NCBI GenBank assembly: GCA_033795365.1
Contig: JARYGU010000015.1
Coordinates: 1-64,000 of the forward strand
DNA length: 64,000 nucleotides
Reading direction: 5' to 3'
From: JARYGU01 sp033795365
Lineage (GTDB): Bacteria; Pseudomonadota; Alphaproteobacteria; Rhizobiales; Rhizobiaceae
Below the pieces are notes generated by a model, which saw only the letters and a program-made list of their open reading frames with translations, did no database searches and had not been told where the DNA came from. The position numbers and the translations under genes are program-made. This document shows, piece by piece, positions 43,952-52,983 of this stretch. Each line of letters opens with the position of its first letter. Position 1 is the first letter of the stretch.

Positions 43952-44056
43952 AGGGTGCCTCCTTGAACGTGGAGCTACCGCATAACACAGGCTTTGGGGC
44001 TTGTGGCCGCTCAATCCTCTCTGGTTCCATGGATTGTCCGTTCTGGACCTACTTGC

Positions 44057-45622
44057 TCAAAGGCCGGCCAACGTCGGATGAACTGCCTCTCCGGATAGGT
44101 GACGCGCCGCCGGAGCGGCCGGCTGCCTGGAGGGCTCGACAAATGGCGCCAGACGCAACAGTCCCGCTTCTATGCGGTGCGCGGCAATGGAACCGAAGCC
44201 GAGCCTGAAAAAGCGGCGGCCTTGTGCTGGATCGGCGAAAAAGATGTCGCCTGCCTCAACGAGGATACCCGCCTCCCGCGCAGCGTCTGCCATGCGCCGG
44301 GCGTCAAACTCCGTCGGCCCTTCAACCCAGAAGCTGGTCGCGCCCTCACCGCGCGTCAGCTTGCACGAGGGCATCAGTTGCGGCAAGCATTCCGCGATGA
44401 GGCGGGCTCTCTCCAACATCACCGTGCCTGTGCGGTTCAGATGTTGGCGGTAGTGCCCGAGCGCTATGAAGTTCGCCAATGCGCGCTGATTGTTCGTTGG
44501 CGGATGACGCAGCATGAGCCGGCGCAGGACGCGCAGCTCGTCTATGACCGGTCGCGGCGCAACAAGATAGCCTACCCTCAGGCCTGGTGCGAGCACCTTC
44601 GAAAAGCTCCCGACGTAGATCACGCGGCCGTCGGTATCGAGGCTTTTCAGGGAAGGAATATCACCATCGCTTTCAATCGAAAGATCGGCCTCATAGTCGT
44701 CTTCGACAATAAGGACATCGTCCCTGCTTGCGGCTTGCAACAACATGCGCCGGCGCTCAATCGGCATGACAGCAGTCGTCGGGCATTGATGGCTGACCGT
44801 CAGAAAAGCGACGCTGCAACTTGCGAAATGTGCATCGGGGACCACGCCATGCCGGTCCAGGTTCAGGCAAAGCATGTTTGGTGTCGCAAGGCTGACCATA
44901 TTGCGCACATCAGGGTAACCGGGGTCTTCGACGCCGGCAGTTGTCCTGCGACCAACCAGCAACTGCACGAGCATCGACAACGCCTGCTGGGAGCCGATCG
45001 TCACGATGATCTCGCCCGCACCGGCGAAGATACCGCGACGTGGCAGCACTTGTGTCCTCAACTGCTCGACGAGATCCGGATCGTCATCGTCGATCATATC
45101 GCCCGCCCAGCCTTGGATCTCCTTCACACTGGAAGCGGCTCGCACAGCTTCGCGCCAGTTGTTGGTCGGAAACAGCGCGGGATCATACTGGCCGAACAGG
45201 AATGGATAGGGGTATTCCAGCCAATCGCGTGGCTTGCATATCTGCGGCAGGCTCGAAGGCCGAATGGCAAACCGTGCTTGCCAATCGCCGAATGTTTCTG
45301 ATTGCTGCCTGTTGACAACGGGAGCGGCGCCACTGGCGGCCACGAAGATGCCGCTGCGCTCCTTCGAAACTAGAAACCCTTCGTCGGTGAGCAATTGATA
45401 GGCAGTGGTCACGGTATTGCGTGCAATTCCCAGAAGACCCGCGAGCTGTCGCGTCGACGGCAACCTGGTATTTTGGCTCAGAACACCGGTTTCGATTGCA
45501 TTGACGATCATACGGCGAATTTGCAGGTTAAGTGCCTGCCCATCCTTGTTTAGCGCGCCAAACAGGCGCCGCCATGTGACATCGGTCACGGATTGCAAAC
45601 GTTGGGGCTTTGAAGATTTCAT
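44057..45622 (-). CDS. tauR: MocR/GabR-family regulator, TauR-like
   Basis: Regulator of 521 aa fusing a GntR-type winged helix (LQIRRMIVNAIETGVLSQNT, LPSTRQLAGLLGIARNTVTT) to a fold-type I aminotransferase-like domain. The PLP lysine is in YVGSFSKVLAPGLRVGYL and the Asp in VLIVEDDYEADL. TauR proteins activate taurine genes in response to taurine and PLP. It is transcribed in the same direction as the aminotransferase, and the context is fully taurine-related. Confidence 0.85.
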   Translation of the reverse strand: MKSSKPQRLQSVTDVTWRRLFGALNKDGQALNLQIRRMIVNAIETGVLSQNTRLPSTRQLAGLLGIARNTVTTAYQLLTDEGFLVSKERSGIFVAASGAAPVVNRQQSETFGDWQARFAIRPSSLPQICKPRDWLEYPYPFLFGQYDPALFPTNNWREAVRAASSVKEIQGWAGDMIDDDDPDLVEQLRTQVLPRRGIFAGAGEIIVTIGSQQALSMLVQLLVGRRTTAGVEDPGYPDVRNMVSLATPNMLCLNLDRHGVVPDAHFASCSVAFLTVSHQCPTTAVMPIERRRMLLQAASRDDVLIVEDDYEADLSIESDGDIPSLKSLDTDGRVIYVGSFSKVLAPGLRVGYLVAPRPVIDELRVLRRLMLRHPPTNNQRALANFIALGHYRQHLNRTGTVMLERARLIAECLPQLMPSCKLTRGEGATSFWVEGPTEFDARRMADAAREAGILVEAGDIFFADPAQGRRFFRLGFGSIAAHRIEAGLLRLAPFVEPSRQPAAPAARHLSGEAVHPTLAGL

Positions 45623-45697
45623 TGCATCTGCAAAGCAAGTAACGGGCCAGTTTCTTCCAGGTGGTTCGTCATTGGTCGTCGAGCGAAGCCCTGCGCT

Positions 45698-46000
45698 TTA
45701 ACGCGCCAATCCGCCAACAGAATCGACACGGACCTTGGCTTTCGCAGGTTGTGTCACCAATTGACAGCGCGCCATCCGCCGCGCTGCTTCCTTACCTGAA
45801 AGTACATACACAGCGGTTGGGTTGAGCGCGGCGTCTTCCGTCGTCCGGCGCCGCCGCGTCTTGTTGCGGACATAGACCTGCGAGGCCGGGTCCGTCCCCA
45901 CCAGAACGGTCGCCAGGCCGGGCGTTGATCTCGGCGACCTGATCCCGTACGAAGTCGCGCAGGCGTTGCGCAAACGCCTTGCCATCGATGCTATCGGCCG

Positions 46001-46004
<4 letters not shown>
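45698..46004 (-). pseudogene. folD: folD remnant (N-terminal part, frameshifted)
   Basis: Directly after the ABC ATPase, the minus strand encodes the start of FolD (methylene-THF dehydrogenase/cyclohydrolase): TADSIDGKAFAQRLRDFVRD in one frame. It continues as PGLATVLVGTDPASQVYVRN in another frame (45860-45922), so a frameshift lies near 45920. After VRNK at 45860 the similarity ends and the frame runs on with unrelated sequence to a stop at 45698. It begins by overlapping the ATPase stop, showing that folD was once the last gene of that operon. Confidence 0.75.
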
Positions 46005-46750
<746 letters not shown>

Positions 46751-46759
46751 GTCAGCACC

Positions 46760-47446
46760 TCATTTCGTGCGAAATCGGCGTTCAAGCATCAGCGACAGCC
46801 GGTTGATCGGCCAGGTGTAGAGGAAGAACATCGCGAGAAGGGCGAGATACATCGGGATGAGCACGCGGCTGTCGCTCTGCGCCTGAACGGCGGCTTGGGT
46901 CCTGCCGAGCGCTTCCTCCACACCCACGATCATCGAGAGCGGCGTAGCGGTGAGCAGCAGGGCATATAGGTTCATCCAGGGCGGCACCATCCGGGTGACG
47001 CATTGCGGCAGGATGATACGGAACAGCGTCGCGCGTCGGCTATAGCCCAGTGCCTCGGCCGCTTCCCACTGGCCTCTGGGGACCGAATTGACGGAACCGC
47101 GAACGATCTCGGAGAAGTTGGCCGCGACGGGGAACGAAAAGCCGATCGTCGCCCGCAGCCAGCTCGGCAACTGGATCATGACGCCGCCGATATTCACCTG
47201 GTATGGCATCAGGAAGATGCAGTAGAACAGCAGCACCAGCCAGGGCGCGTTGCGGAATAGTTGGGTCGCCAGCTTCGCCGGCGCGCCGATCAGGATGTTG
47301 GGCGAGATCTGCCCGAAACCAAGAAAGGTGCCGACCGTCGTGCCGATGGCGATCGCCAGGACGCTCATCAGGATGTTCAGGACGAAACCCTGGAGCACGA
47401 ATGGCATCCACTCGAGGATCTGCGCGAGAAGATTGGACTGGTTCAT
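46760..47446 (-). CDS. Polar-amino-acid-type ABC permease (HisM/GlnP-like)
   Basis: His/Glu/Gln-type permease of 228 aa with about five helices and the permease loop SVPRGQWEAAEALGYSRRAT near residue 140. ATG 47446 overlaps the preceding stop (ATGA at 47443-47446) and has GGGAG upstream. The long frame reaching 48208 reads an alternative frame through the other permease and is not real. Confidence 0.9.
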   Translation of the reverse strand: MNQSNLLAQILEWMPFVLQGFVLNILMSVLAIAIGTTVGTFLGFGQISPNILIGAPAKLATQLFRNAPWLVLLFYCIFLMPYQVNIGGVMIQLPSWLRATIGFSFPVAANFSEIVRGSVNSVPRGQWEAAEALGYSRRATLFRIILPQCVTRMVPPWMNLYALLLTATPLSMIVGVEEALGRTQAAVQAQSDSRVLIPMYLALLAMFFLYTWPINRLSLMLERRFRTK

Positions 47447-48201
47447 TGCCCGTCTCCCAGACCGAAGCCCGGCAGGCGCATGGCCGCCTCGACCCTGTTG
47501 ATGATAAAGACGACGGCCCCTGTCAGAACCAGATAGATCACCAGCATCACGTTCATCATCTCGATCGTGTTGAGCGAGTCCGACCAGATCTGGTTGGAGA
47601 CGTAGAGAAGCTCGGCGACCCCCACGGCATAGGCGACCGTCGTCGCCTTGGTGAGGTCCACGAGATTGTTGGCGAGGGAGGCGAAGGAGAAGCGCAGCGC
47701 CAGCGGTGCGGTAACCGAGAAGAAGGCCTGCCGCTTGCCGTAACCCAGCGCGAGCGCGGCCTCCTCGTAGGAATTGTGGACCGCGCCGATGCCCGCTCGA
47801 AATGTTTCGGTATTGAACGCGCCGGAATAGAGCGACAGGGACAGCACCGCCCAGCTGAAGCTGCTGATCAGCGGCTGGGGCAGGCCCAGCTCGTTGCGTC
47901 CGACCGGCATGATGCTGCCGATCGCGAAGTAGAAGAAATACATCTGCACGATCAGCGGCGTGTTGCGAAACAGTGCGATGTAGCCGCGCACGATGGCGGC
48001 GGCGAAGCCGTTCGACAGCGTGAGGATCGCCGCGCAGCCTGCGCCGATGACGATGGAAAGGAATGCGCTGACCAGGATGAGAAGCAGCGTGTTGCCCAGG
48101 CCGGTGATGAACCGGTCGAAATCGAAGGCATCGTAGAAGATCGTCAGGTTGATGCCGGACGACGCCAGGTCCTGGAAGAATGTTTGGATATTGGTGATCA
48201 C
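47443..48201 (-). CDS. Polar-amino-acid-type ABC permease (HisQ-like)
   Basis: Permease of 252 aa with a GTG start at 48201 (GAGG upstream). The permease loop is NSYEEAALALGYGKRQAFFS, and the early FRNTPLIVQMYFFYFAIGS is typical of the family. It pairs with the following permease through the ATGA overlap. Confidence 0.9.
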   Translation of the reverse strand: MITNIQTFFQDLASSGINLTIFYDAFDFDRFITGLGNTLLLILVSAFLSIVIGAGCAAILTLSNGFAAAIVRGYIALFRNTPLIVQMYFFYFAIGSIMPVGRNELGLPQPLISSFSWAVLSLSLYSGAFNTETFRAGIGAVHNSYEEAALALGYGKRQAFFSVTAPLALRFSFASLANNLVDLTKATTVAYAVGVAELLYVSNQIWSDSLNTIEMMNVMLVIYLVLTGAVVFIINRVEAAMRLPGFGLGDGQ

Positions 48202-48260
48202 AGCCCAATCCCTCGTTCGGTCCGGAGCATTGGCGCTCCGGACTGCCTGGATCGCAGGAA

Positions 48261-49097
48261 TCAGTTGATGTGATCTTTCAGGGCCTCATGCATCTTGATG
48301 AGGAAGGCCGAGTTGGCGATGCCGTGGGCCTTTTCCATTTCGAGCAGCGAGCCGTCGCGATGCATCTCGGCGATCATGCCGGCGATTGCGAGGCCGAATG
48401 GCGCGGCGTGATCGCTCTGGCGCACGGCCATGCCCCAGGGTGTGTCGGCCTGGCTTGGCAGCGGCTTGTGATAATCCGCCCACTTGGGATTGGAGAGGCG
48501 GACGTTGATCTGGTTGTCGTCCTCGAGCAGGGCGATGCAGCGGCCCTGGGTCATGGCCGCCTCGGTCTCGGCGGTACCGGCAAAGGCCTGGACCTTGAGG
48601 CCGAGCTCTTCCTGGGCAGGCTTGTTGTACCAGGCACCCTGTACCGCGCAGACGGTCTGGCCGGAAAGCTGCGACCACTCGGTCGCGGTGACGGCCTTGG
48701 GCAGGAGCAGGGTGTAGCCCGAGGAGTAGTAATTCGGGTGAACGAAGGACACGACCTTGCGGCGCTCGGCGGTGTCGGACGCCGAGGCGATCATCAGGTC
48801 GATCTGGCCCTGGGCGAGAAACTCGAAGCGGTTGGCCGAGGTCACCTTGACGAACTCCGCCTTCACGCCCAGCGTTTCGGCGATCTTGGTGCCGATGTCG
48901 ACTTCCATGCCCTTGAAGCCGCCGTCCGGCGCGCGGTAGGACCAAGGGACATAGTCGTCCTTGGTGCCGATCTTGAGGACGCCCGCCGCCTTGACCTTGC
49001 ACAGCGTGTCGTCGCCGCAGGACTGCGCCTGGGCCGAGGCCGAGAAGCCGATCGCCGCCAGCGCAGCGGTCAGTACCAGTGCTTTCAAACTCATCAT
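48261..49097 (-). CDS. Amino-acid-type periplasmic substrate-binding protein
   Basis: Receptor of 278 aa, SBP family 3. Signal peptide MMSLKALVLTAALAAIGFSASAQAQ. Mature motifs: VLKIGTKDDYVPWSYRAPDG, FKGMEVDIGTKIAETLGVKA and RFEFLAQGQIDLMIASASDT, the family 3 ligand-site strands. The ATG pair at 49097/49094 follows a GGGGAACGGA site. First gene of the operon and divergent from the LysR regulator at 49285. Confidence 0.9.
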   Translation of the reverse strand: MMSLKALVLTAALAAIGFSASAQAQSCGDDTLCKVKAAGVLKIGTKDDYVPWSYRAPDGGFKGMEVDIGTKIAETLGVKAEFVKVTSANRFEFLAQGQIDLMIASASDTAERRKVVSFVHPNYYSSGYTLLLPKAVTATEWSQLSGQTVCAVQGAWYNKPAQEELGLKVQAFAGTAETEAAMTQGRCIALLEDDNQINVRLSNPKWADYHKPLPSQADTPWGMAVRQSDHAAPFGLAIAGMIAEMHRDGSLLEMEKAHGIANSAFLIKMHEALKDHIN

Positions 49098-49239
49098 TCC
49101 GTTCCCCTTTTTAGTTTGTGGGTGGCATCGTCATCAACCGCCGTGAGCTGCTTGGCAATTCTTCTTGTTGCGGTGCGGAAAGTCGATGAGAATGGAATGT
49201 CACCAATTGCGGCGATTGCTTCAATGAGGATTTGTCAAT

Positions 49240-49254
49240 AGTAATCAAATTACT
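49240..49254. promoter_or_regulatory. Perfect inverted repeat AGTAAT-CAA-ATTACT
   Basis: A 15-bp inverted repeat 31 bases before the LysR start, in the divergent region facing the amino-acid importer operon. Position and symmetry fit an autoregulatory LysR site. Confidence 0.55.
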
Positions 49255-49284
49255 GAAAAAGATTAATCCAGTTGAATTCAATCG

Positions 49285-50286
49285 ATGCCGCTACCGGATC
49301 TCCACGCCCTTGAAATCGCCGCGACTGTCATCGAGCAGGGCAGCATGAGTGCGGCCGCCGCGCAACTCGGCATGACGCAATCCGCCGTGTCCCAGGCGAT
49401 GAAGCGGGCTGAGGCTCAGGTCGAGGTGACACTGGTTCACCGCGACCGGCGACCACTGGTCGCCACCGAAGCCGGCCGCGTCCTGGTCGCCCATATCCGG
49501 GAGATCGCCAATCGGGCGGAGCGCGCCATCGAGGAGGTCAGGGCGACCGCGCGCCGGCCGTCGCGTCAGGACCTGCGCCTCGGCATGGTCGACACCTTCG
49601 CTTCCTCGGTGGGGCCGGTGCTGATCCGCGACCTGATGGAAGGGTCCATCGCGCTCAGGGTCACCGCGTTCTCGGGTCTGGCTCATTCCCACACGGACGC
49701 ATTGATGCGCCATGAGATCGACGCGGCGATCACCTCCGATCCCATGGATGAACTGGACGAGATGATGCGCTTCACGCTGTATCGGGAGCCCTTCGTGCTC
49801 GTGGCGCCGGTCGCCTGGGGCGATACGCTGCGCGACACACCCTTGCGCGACATCCTGTTCGAGCATCGCCTGATCCGTTACAGCGCCCGTTCGCACATGG
49901 GCATGCAGGTCGAGCGGCACCTGCGGCGGCTGCGCATCGAGCACCCTCAGATCCTGTCCTTCGATACCTCGGATTCCCTGTTGGCGATGGTTGCCGGCGG
50001 CGTTGGCGTCGCGATCACCACGCCGCTCTGCCTGGTGCAGGGCGCCATCCACATGCCGGCGCTGTCGGTACTGCCTCTGCCCAGCCCCGGCTTCTCCCGG
50101 GAACTGACGCTGGTCACCCGCCGCGGCGAATTCGATACGCTGGGGCCGCGGGTGGCGGAAGCGGCGCGCGACATGCTTGTCAAGCATACCCTGCCGCTCA
50201 TCGTGGGGCATATCCCCTGGTTGAGGGAGACCGCGGACGAGATGATCTGGCGGCCATCGGTTGCTGACGCCGATCAGGGCGCCTGA
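49285..50286 (+). CDS. LysR-family transcriptional regulator
   Basis: Regulator of 333 aa: N-terminal helix-turn-helix GSMSAAAAQLGMTQSAVSQA and an effector domain with DAAITSDPMDELDEM and SDSLLAMVAGGVGVAITTPL. Divergent from the ABC importer operon, which it likely controls. Its 3' end overlaps the convergent asparaginase-like gene by 13 bases. The effector is probably the imported amino acid. Confidence 0.9.
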   Translation: MPLPDLHALEIAATVIEQGSMSAAAAQLGMTQSAVSQAMKRAEAQVEVTLVHRDRRPLVATEAGRVLVAHIREIANRAERAIEEVRATARRPSRQDLRLGMVDTFASSVGPVLIRDLMEGSIALRVTAFSGLAHSHTDALMRHEIDAAITSDPMDELDEMMRFTLYREPFVLVAPVAWGDTLRDTPLRDILFEHRLIRYSARSHMGMQVERHLRRLRIEHPQILSFDTSDSLLAMVAGGVGVAITTPLCLVQGAIHMPALSVLPLPSPGFSRELTLVTRRGEFDTLGPRVAEAARDMLVKHTLPLIVGHIPWLRETADEMIWRPSVADADQGA

Positions 50287-51266
50287 AAGATCCGCTCGAT
50301 CTCGTCGCGGCTGTCGCCTCTGGCGAGGCAGAGCGACAGCAGGATCCTGGCCTTCTGCGGATTGAGGTCGCCGCCGGCGATGATGCCAAGGCTTCGATGG
50401 CGGGCGCTGTCGACCACCAGTCCCGCACCGGTTCGCGCGGATTGGACGACGGTTATGCCGGCTTCGACCGCGGCTCCGAGCGCCGCGATCTCGGCCGGCG
50501 TCGCCATCCCCGGTCCGAAACCGGACGACACGATGCCTCGCGCTCCCGCGGCGACGAAGGCGTTGATGGCGCAGCCGTCGGCCCCGACATGGCTATAGGC
50601 GATGTCGACCCGCGGCAGGTCGCGCAGAAGCGACCGCGGGAACAGCGGCGGCCGGCTTTGCTCCGCCCTTGTCAGCCTCACGTGAGGGCCATCCACGACG
50701 CCAAGCGGCCCCGTCCACGGCGACTGGAAGGCGCCAAGCCGCAAGGTATGGGTCTTGGTAACCGATCGCGGCGCGTGGATCTCGTCATTGACGACGACGA
50801 AGACGCCGGGCGGCAGGTTGGGTGCGGCCGCGACGCGGATGGCCGCGGCGAGATTGGCGTTGGCATCGGTGGAAATCCCCGTGAGCGGCCTCATCGACCC
50901 CGTCAGCGTGACCGGAATATCGAGATCCAGCACCAGCGACAGCGCCCAGGCGGTCTCCTCGATGCTGGCTGTGCCGTGACCTATGACGATGCCCTTTAGC
51001 TCGGGATCCTCCGCGAGCCCGTGGCATGTGTCCGCGAGGTCGGCCCAGTCGCCCGGTGTCATGGCGGTGCTGTCGATCCGCCGGAAATTGACCGGCACGA
51101 TGTCGGCGATCGTCGCCTGAAGGCCGACCCGCTCGATCAGCGATGCCGCGTCGAGCCGCTTCTCGCCGGCATTGTAATCGAGCAGATCGAACTGGTCGCT
51201 GCCTAGGGAGGCAATGGTTCCGCCGGTGCCGATGAAGGCGATCTTGGGCAGCATCAGGTGTTCCAT
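50274..51266 (-). CDS. Asparaginase-family amidohydrolase with altered substrate motif
   Basis: L-asparaginase-type (bacterial type I/II) protein of 330 aa. The first catalytic motif is intact (FIGTGGTIAS, nucleophile Thr17, Tyr31 in LLDYNAGE), and a lysine in SVTKT (Lys171) is retained. The second motif, HGTDTMEET in classical enzymes, reads HGTASIEET. The catalytic Thr99 is kept, but the aspartate that binds the substrate amino group is Ala100. There is no signal peptide, so it acts in the cytoplasm. It is divergent from soxB. It probably hydrolyses an amide or N-substituted substrate other than plain asparagine. Confidence 0.85.
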   Translation of the reverse strand: MEHLMLPKIAFIGTGGTIASLGSDQFDLLDYNAGEKRLDAASLIERVGLQATIADIVPVNFRRIDSTAMTPGDWADLADTCHGLAEDPELKGIVIGHGTASIEETAWALSLVLDLDIPVTLTGSMRPLTGISTDANANLAAAIRVAAAPNLPPGVFVVVNDEIHAPRSVTKTHTLRLGAFQSPWTGPLGVVDGPHVRLTRAEQSRPPLFPRSLLRDLPRVDIAYSHVGADGCAINAFVAAGARGIVSSGFGPGMATPAEIAALGAAVEAGITVVQSARTGAGLVVDSARHRSLGIIAGGDLNPQKARILLSLCLARGDSRDEIERIFQAP

Positions 51267-51449
51267 GTCGTTGCGAGGACTACCCCGCGCTTAAAGGATT
51301 TTTGCGCCGGCCGGGCAAGGCCCGTCCGCACTATTAATTGAAATAATGGAAATTAGTGAATTGTTTTAAGTCTTGCTTATTCGATTCAAATGCCTCGTCG
51401 AGTTTGTCATGGTCGTCGCGACACTCGAACGGACTCGGGGACGCCTCGC

Positions 51450-52706
51450 ATGAGCCATTATTCCGCCCTATCGATCTTGCGCCACGGCCTCAGTGGCAAC
51501 AGGCACTGGACGCGTGCATGGCGCGATCCCGCGCCTAAGCCGAGCTACGATGTCATCGTCGTCGGAGGTGGCGGCCACGGGCTTGCGACGGCTTACTACC
51601 TTGCCAAGGAACATGGCATCCGCGATGTCGCCGTGCTTGAGAAGGGTTGGCTCGGCGGCGGCAATACGGGCCGCAACACCACCATCGTGCGCTCAAACTA
51701 TATGATGCCCGGCAACACGATGTTCTACGAGCGCTCGATGCGGCTTTGGGAGAATCTGAGCCAGGACCTGAACTACAATGTGATGATCTCCCAGCGCGGC
51801 CAGTACAATCTCTGCCACTCGCCGGCGCAGATGGACGCCGCTCGCCGCCGCGGCAACATCATGCGCGCCAACGGCATCGATGCCGAGTTGTTGGACCGTG
51901 CCGAGATGATGCGCCGCGTTCCCTATCTCGACTACTCGCCGAAGGCACGTTTCCCGATCCATGGGGCGATCTACCAGTCGCGCGCCGGCACCGCACGCCA
52001 TGACGCGGTCGCCTGGGGTTATGCCCGCGGTGCCGACAAGCATGGCATCGACCTGATCCAGCAATGCGAGGTCACCGGCTACATCTGGGACAAGGGCGCG
52101 ATCGTCGGCGTGGAGACCACGCGCGGCCCGATCCGGGCCAGGAAAGTGGCCCTTGCGGTCGCCGGTCATACCGGGCACCTGGCCGAGAAGGCCGGTCTTC
52201 GGCTGCCGATCGAGACCCATGTGCTGCAGGCCTTCGTGACCGAGCCGCTGAAGCCGCTGGTCGACAGCGTCATCTCCTTCGGTGCGGCGCATTTCTACAT
52301 CAGCCAGTCGGACAAGGGAGGTTTGGTGCTGGGCGGGGACCTCGATGGCTTCAATTCCTACGCCCAGCGCGGCGGCTTGCCGATCGTCGAGCATACGTTG
52401 CACAGCGCCAAGGCACTGATGCCCTCGTTGTCGCGCCTGCGCCTGCTTCGCCACTGGGCGGGTGTCATGGACATGTCGATGGATGGATCGCCGATCATCG
52501 GCAAGATGCCGGTCGAAGGGCTCTGGCTCAACGGCGGCTGGTGTTACGGAGGTTTCAAGGCCACTCCGGCTTCCGGCTATTGCTTTGCCTGGACCATCGC
52601 CAAGGGCGAGCCGCATCCCGACAACGCCGAATTCACGCTGGAACGCTTCGCGCGCGGCTACCAGATCGACGAGAAGGGCGCCGGCCCGCAACCCAACGCC
52701 CACTGA
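51450..52706 (+). CDS. soxB: Sarcosine oxidase beta subunit
   Basis: FAD-dependent amine oxidase subunit of 418 aa (the family is about 415-420). It has the N-terminal dinucleotide fold YDVIVVGGGGHGLATAYYLA and GNTGRNTTIVRSNY, where the covalent flavin-linked histidine region of SoxB would lie further on (ISQRGQYNL). The C-terminus is WLNGGWCYGGFKATPASGYC. It oxidatively demethylates sarcosine as part of the soxBDAG heterotetramer. ATG 51450 is chosen over the frame start at 51390. Confidence 0.92.
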   Translation: MSHYSALSILRHGLSGNRHWTRAWRDPAPKPSYDVIVVGGGGHGLATAYYLAKEHGIRDVAVLEKGWLGGGNTGRNTTIVRSNYMMPGNTMFYERSMRLWENLSQDLNYNVMISQRGQYNLCHSPAQMDAARRRGNIMRANGIDAELLDRAEMMRRVPYLDYSPKARFPIHGAIYQSRAGTARHDAVAWGYARGADKHGIDLIQQCEVTGYIWDKGAIVGVETTRGPIRARKVALAVAGHTGHLAEKAGLRLPIETHVLQAFVTEPLKPLVDSVISFGAAHFYISQSDKGGLVLGGDLDGFNSYAQRGGLPIVEHTLHSAKALMPSLSRLRLLRHWAGVMDMSMDGSPIIGKMPVEGLWLNGGWCYGGFKATPASGYCFAWTIAKGEPHPDNAEFTLERFARGYQIDEKGAGPQPNAH

Positions 52707-52716
52707 GGTCCCCATC

Positions 52717-52983
52717 ATGTTGAGAATTCATTGCCCGGTCTGCGGACCGCGGGACGAGACGGAGTTCACTTACGGTTCGGACGCGACGATCCGCCGGCCC
52801 GAGATGGCAGAGAACGATCCGAAGGCCTGGCTCGACTACGTCTTCATGCGTGACAATCCACGTGGACCGCACAGGGAGTACTGGCATCACGTCACCGGTT
52901 GCCGCCAGTGGCTGGTCGTGGAACGCGATACGCTGACCCACGAGATGTCGGGCACGTATCTCGCCCGCGAGGTGGTGGCATGA
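52717..52983 (+). CDS. soxD: Sarcosine oxidase delta subunit
   Basis: Small zinc-binding subunit of 88 aa, starting MLRIHCPVCGPRDETEFTYG with the CPxCG zinc half-site. It continues RGPHREYWHHVTGCRQWLVV with the His/Cys second half-site and ends in the usual DTLTHEMSGTYLAREV. ATG 52717 is 10 bases after the soxB stop, and the stop overlaps the soxA start (ATGA). Confidence 0.93.
   Translation: MLRIHCPVCGPRDETEFTYGSDATIRRPEMAENDPKAWLDYVFMRDNPRGPHREYWHHVTGCRQWLVVERDTLTHEMSGTYLAREVVA

Noticed and set aside
46760..48208. Single 482-codon permease-like frame
   Set aside because: Its first half reads the wrong frame of the HisQ-like permease; only the part from 47446 onwards is a real permease with a start and ribosome site.
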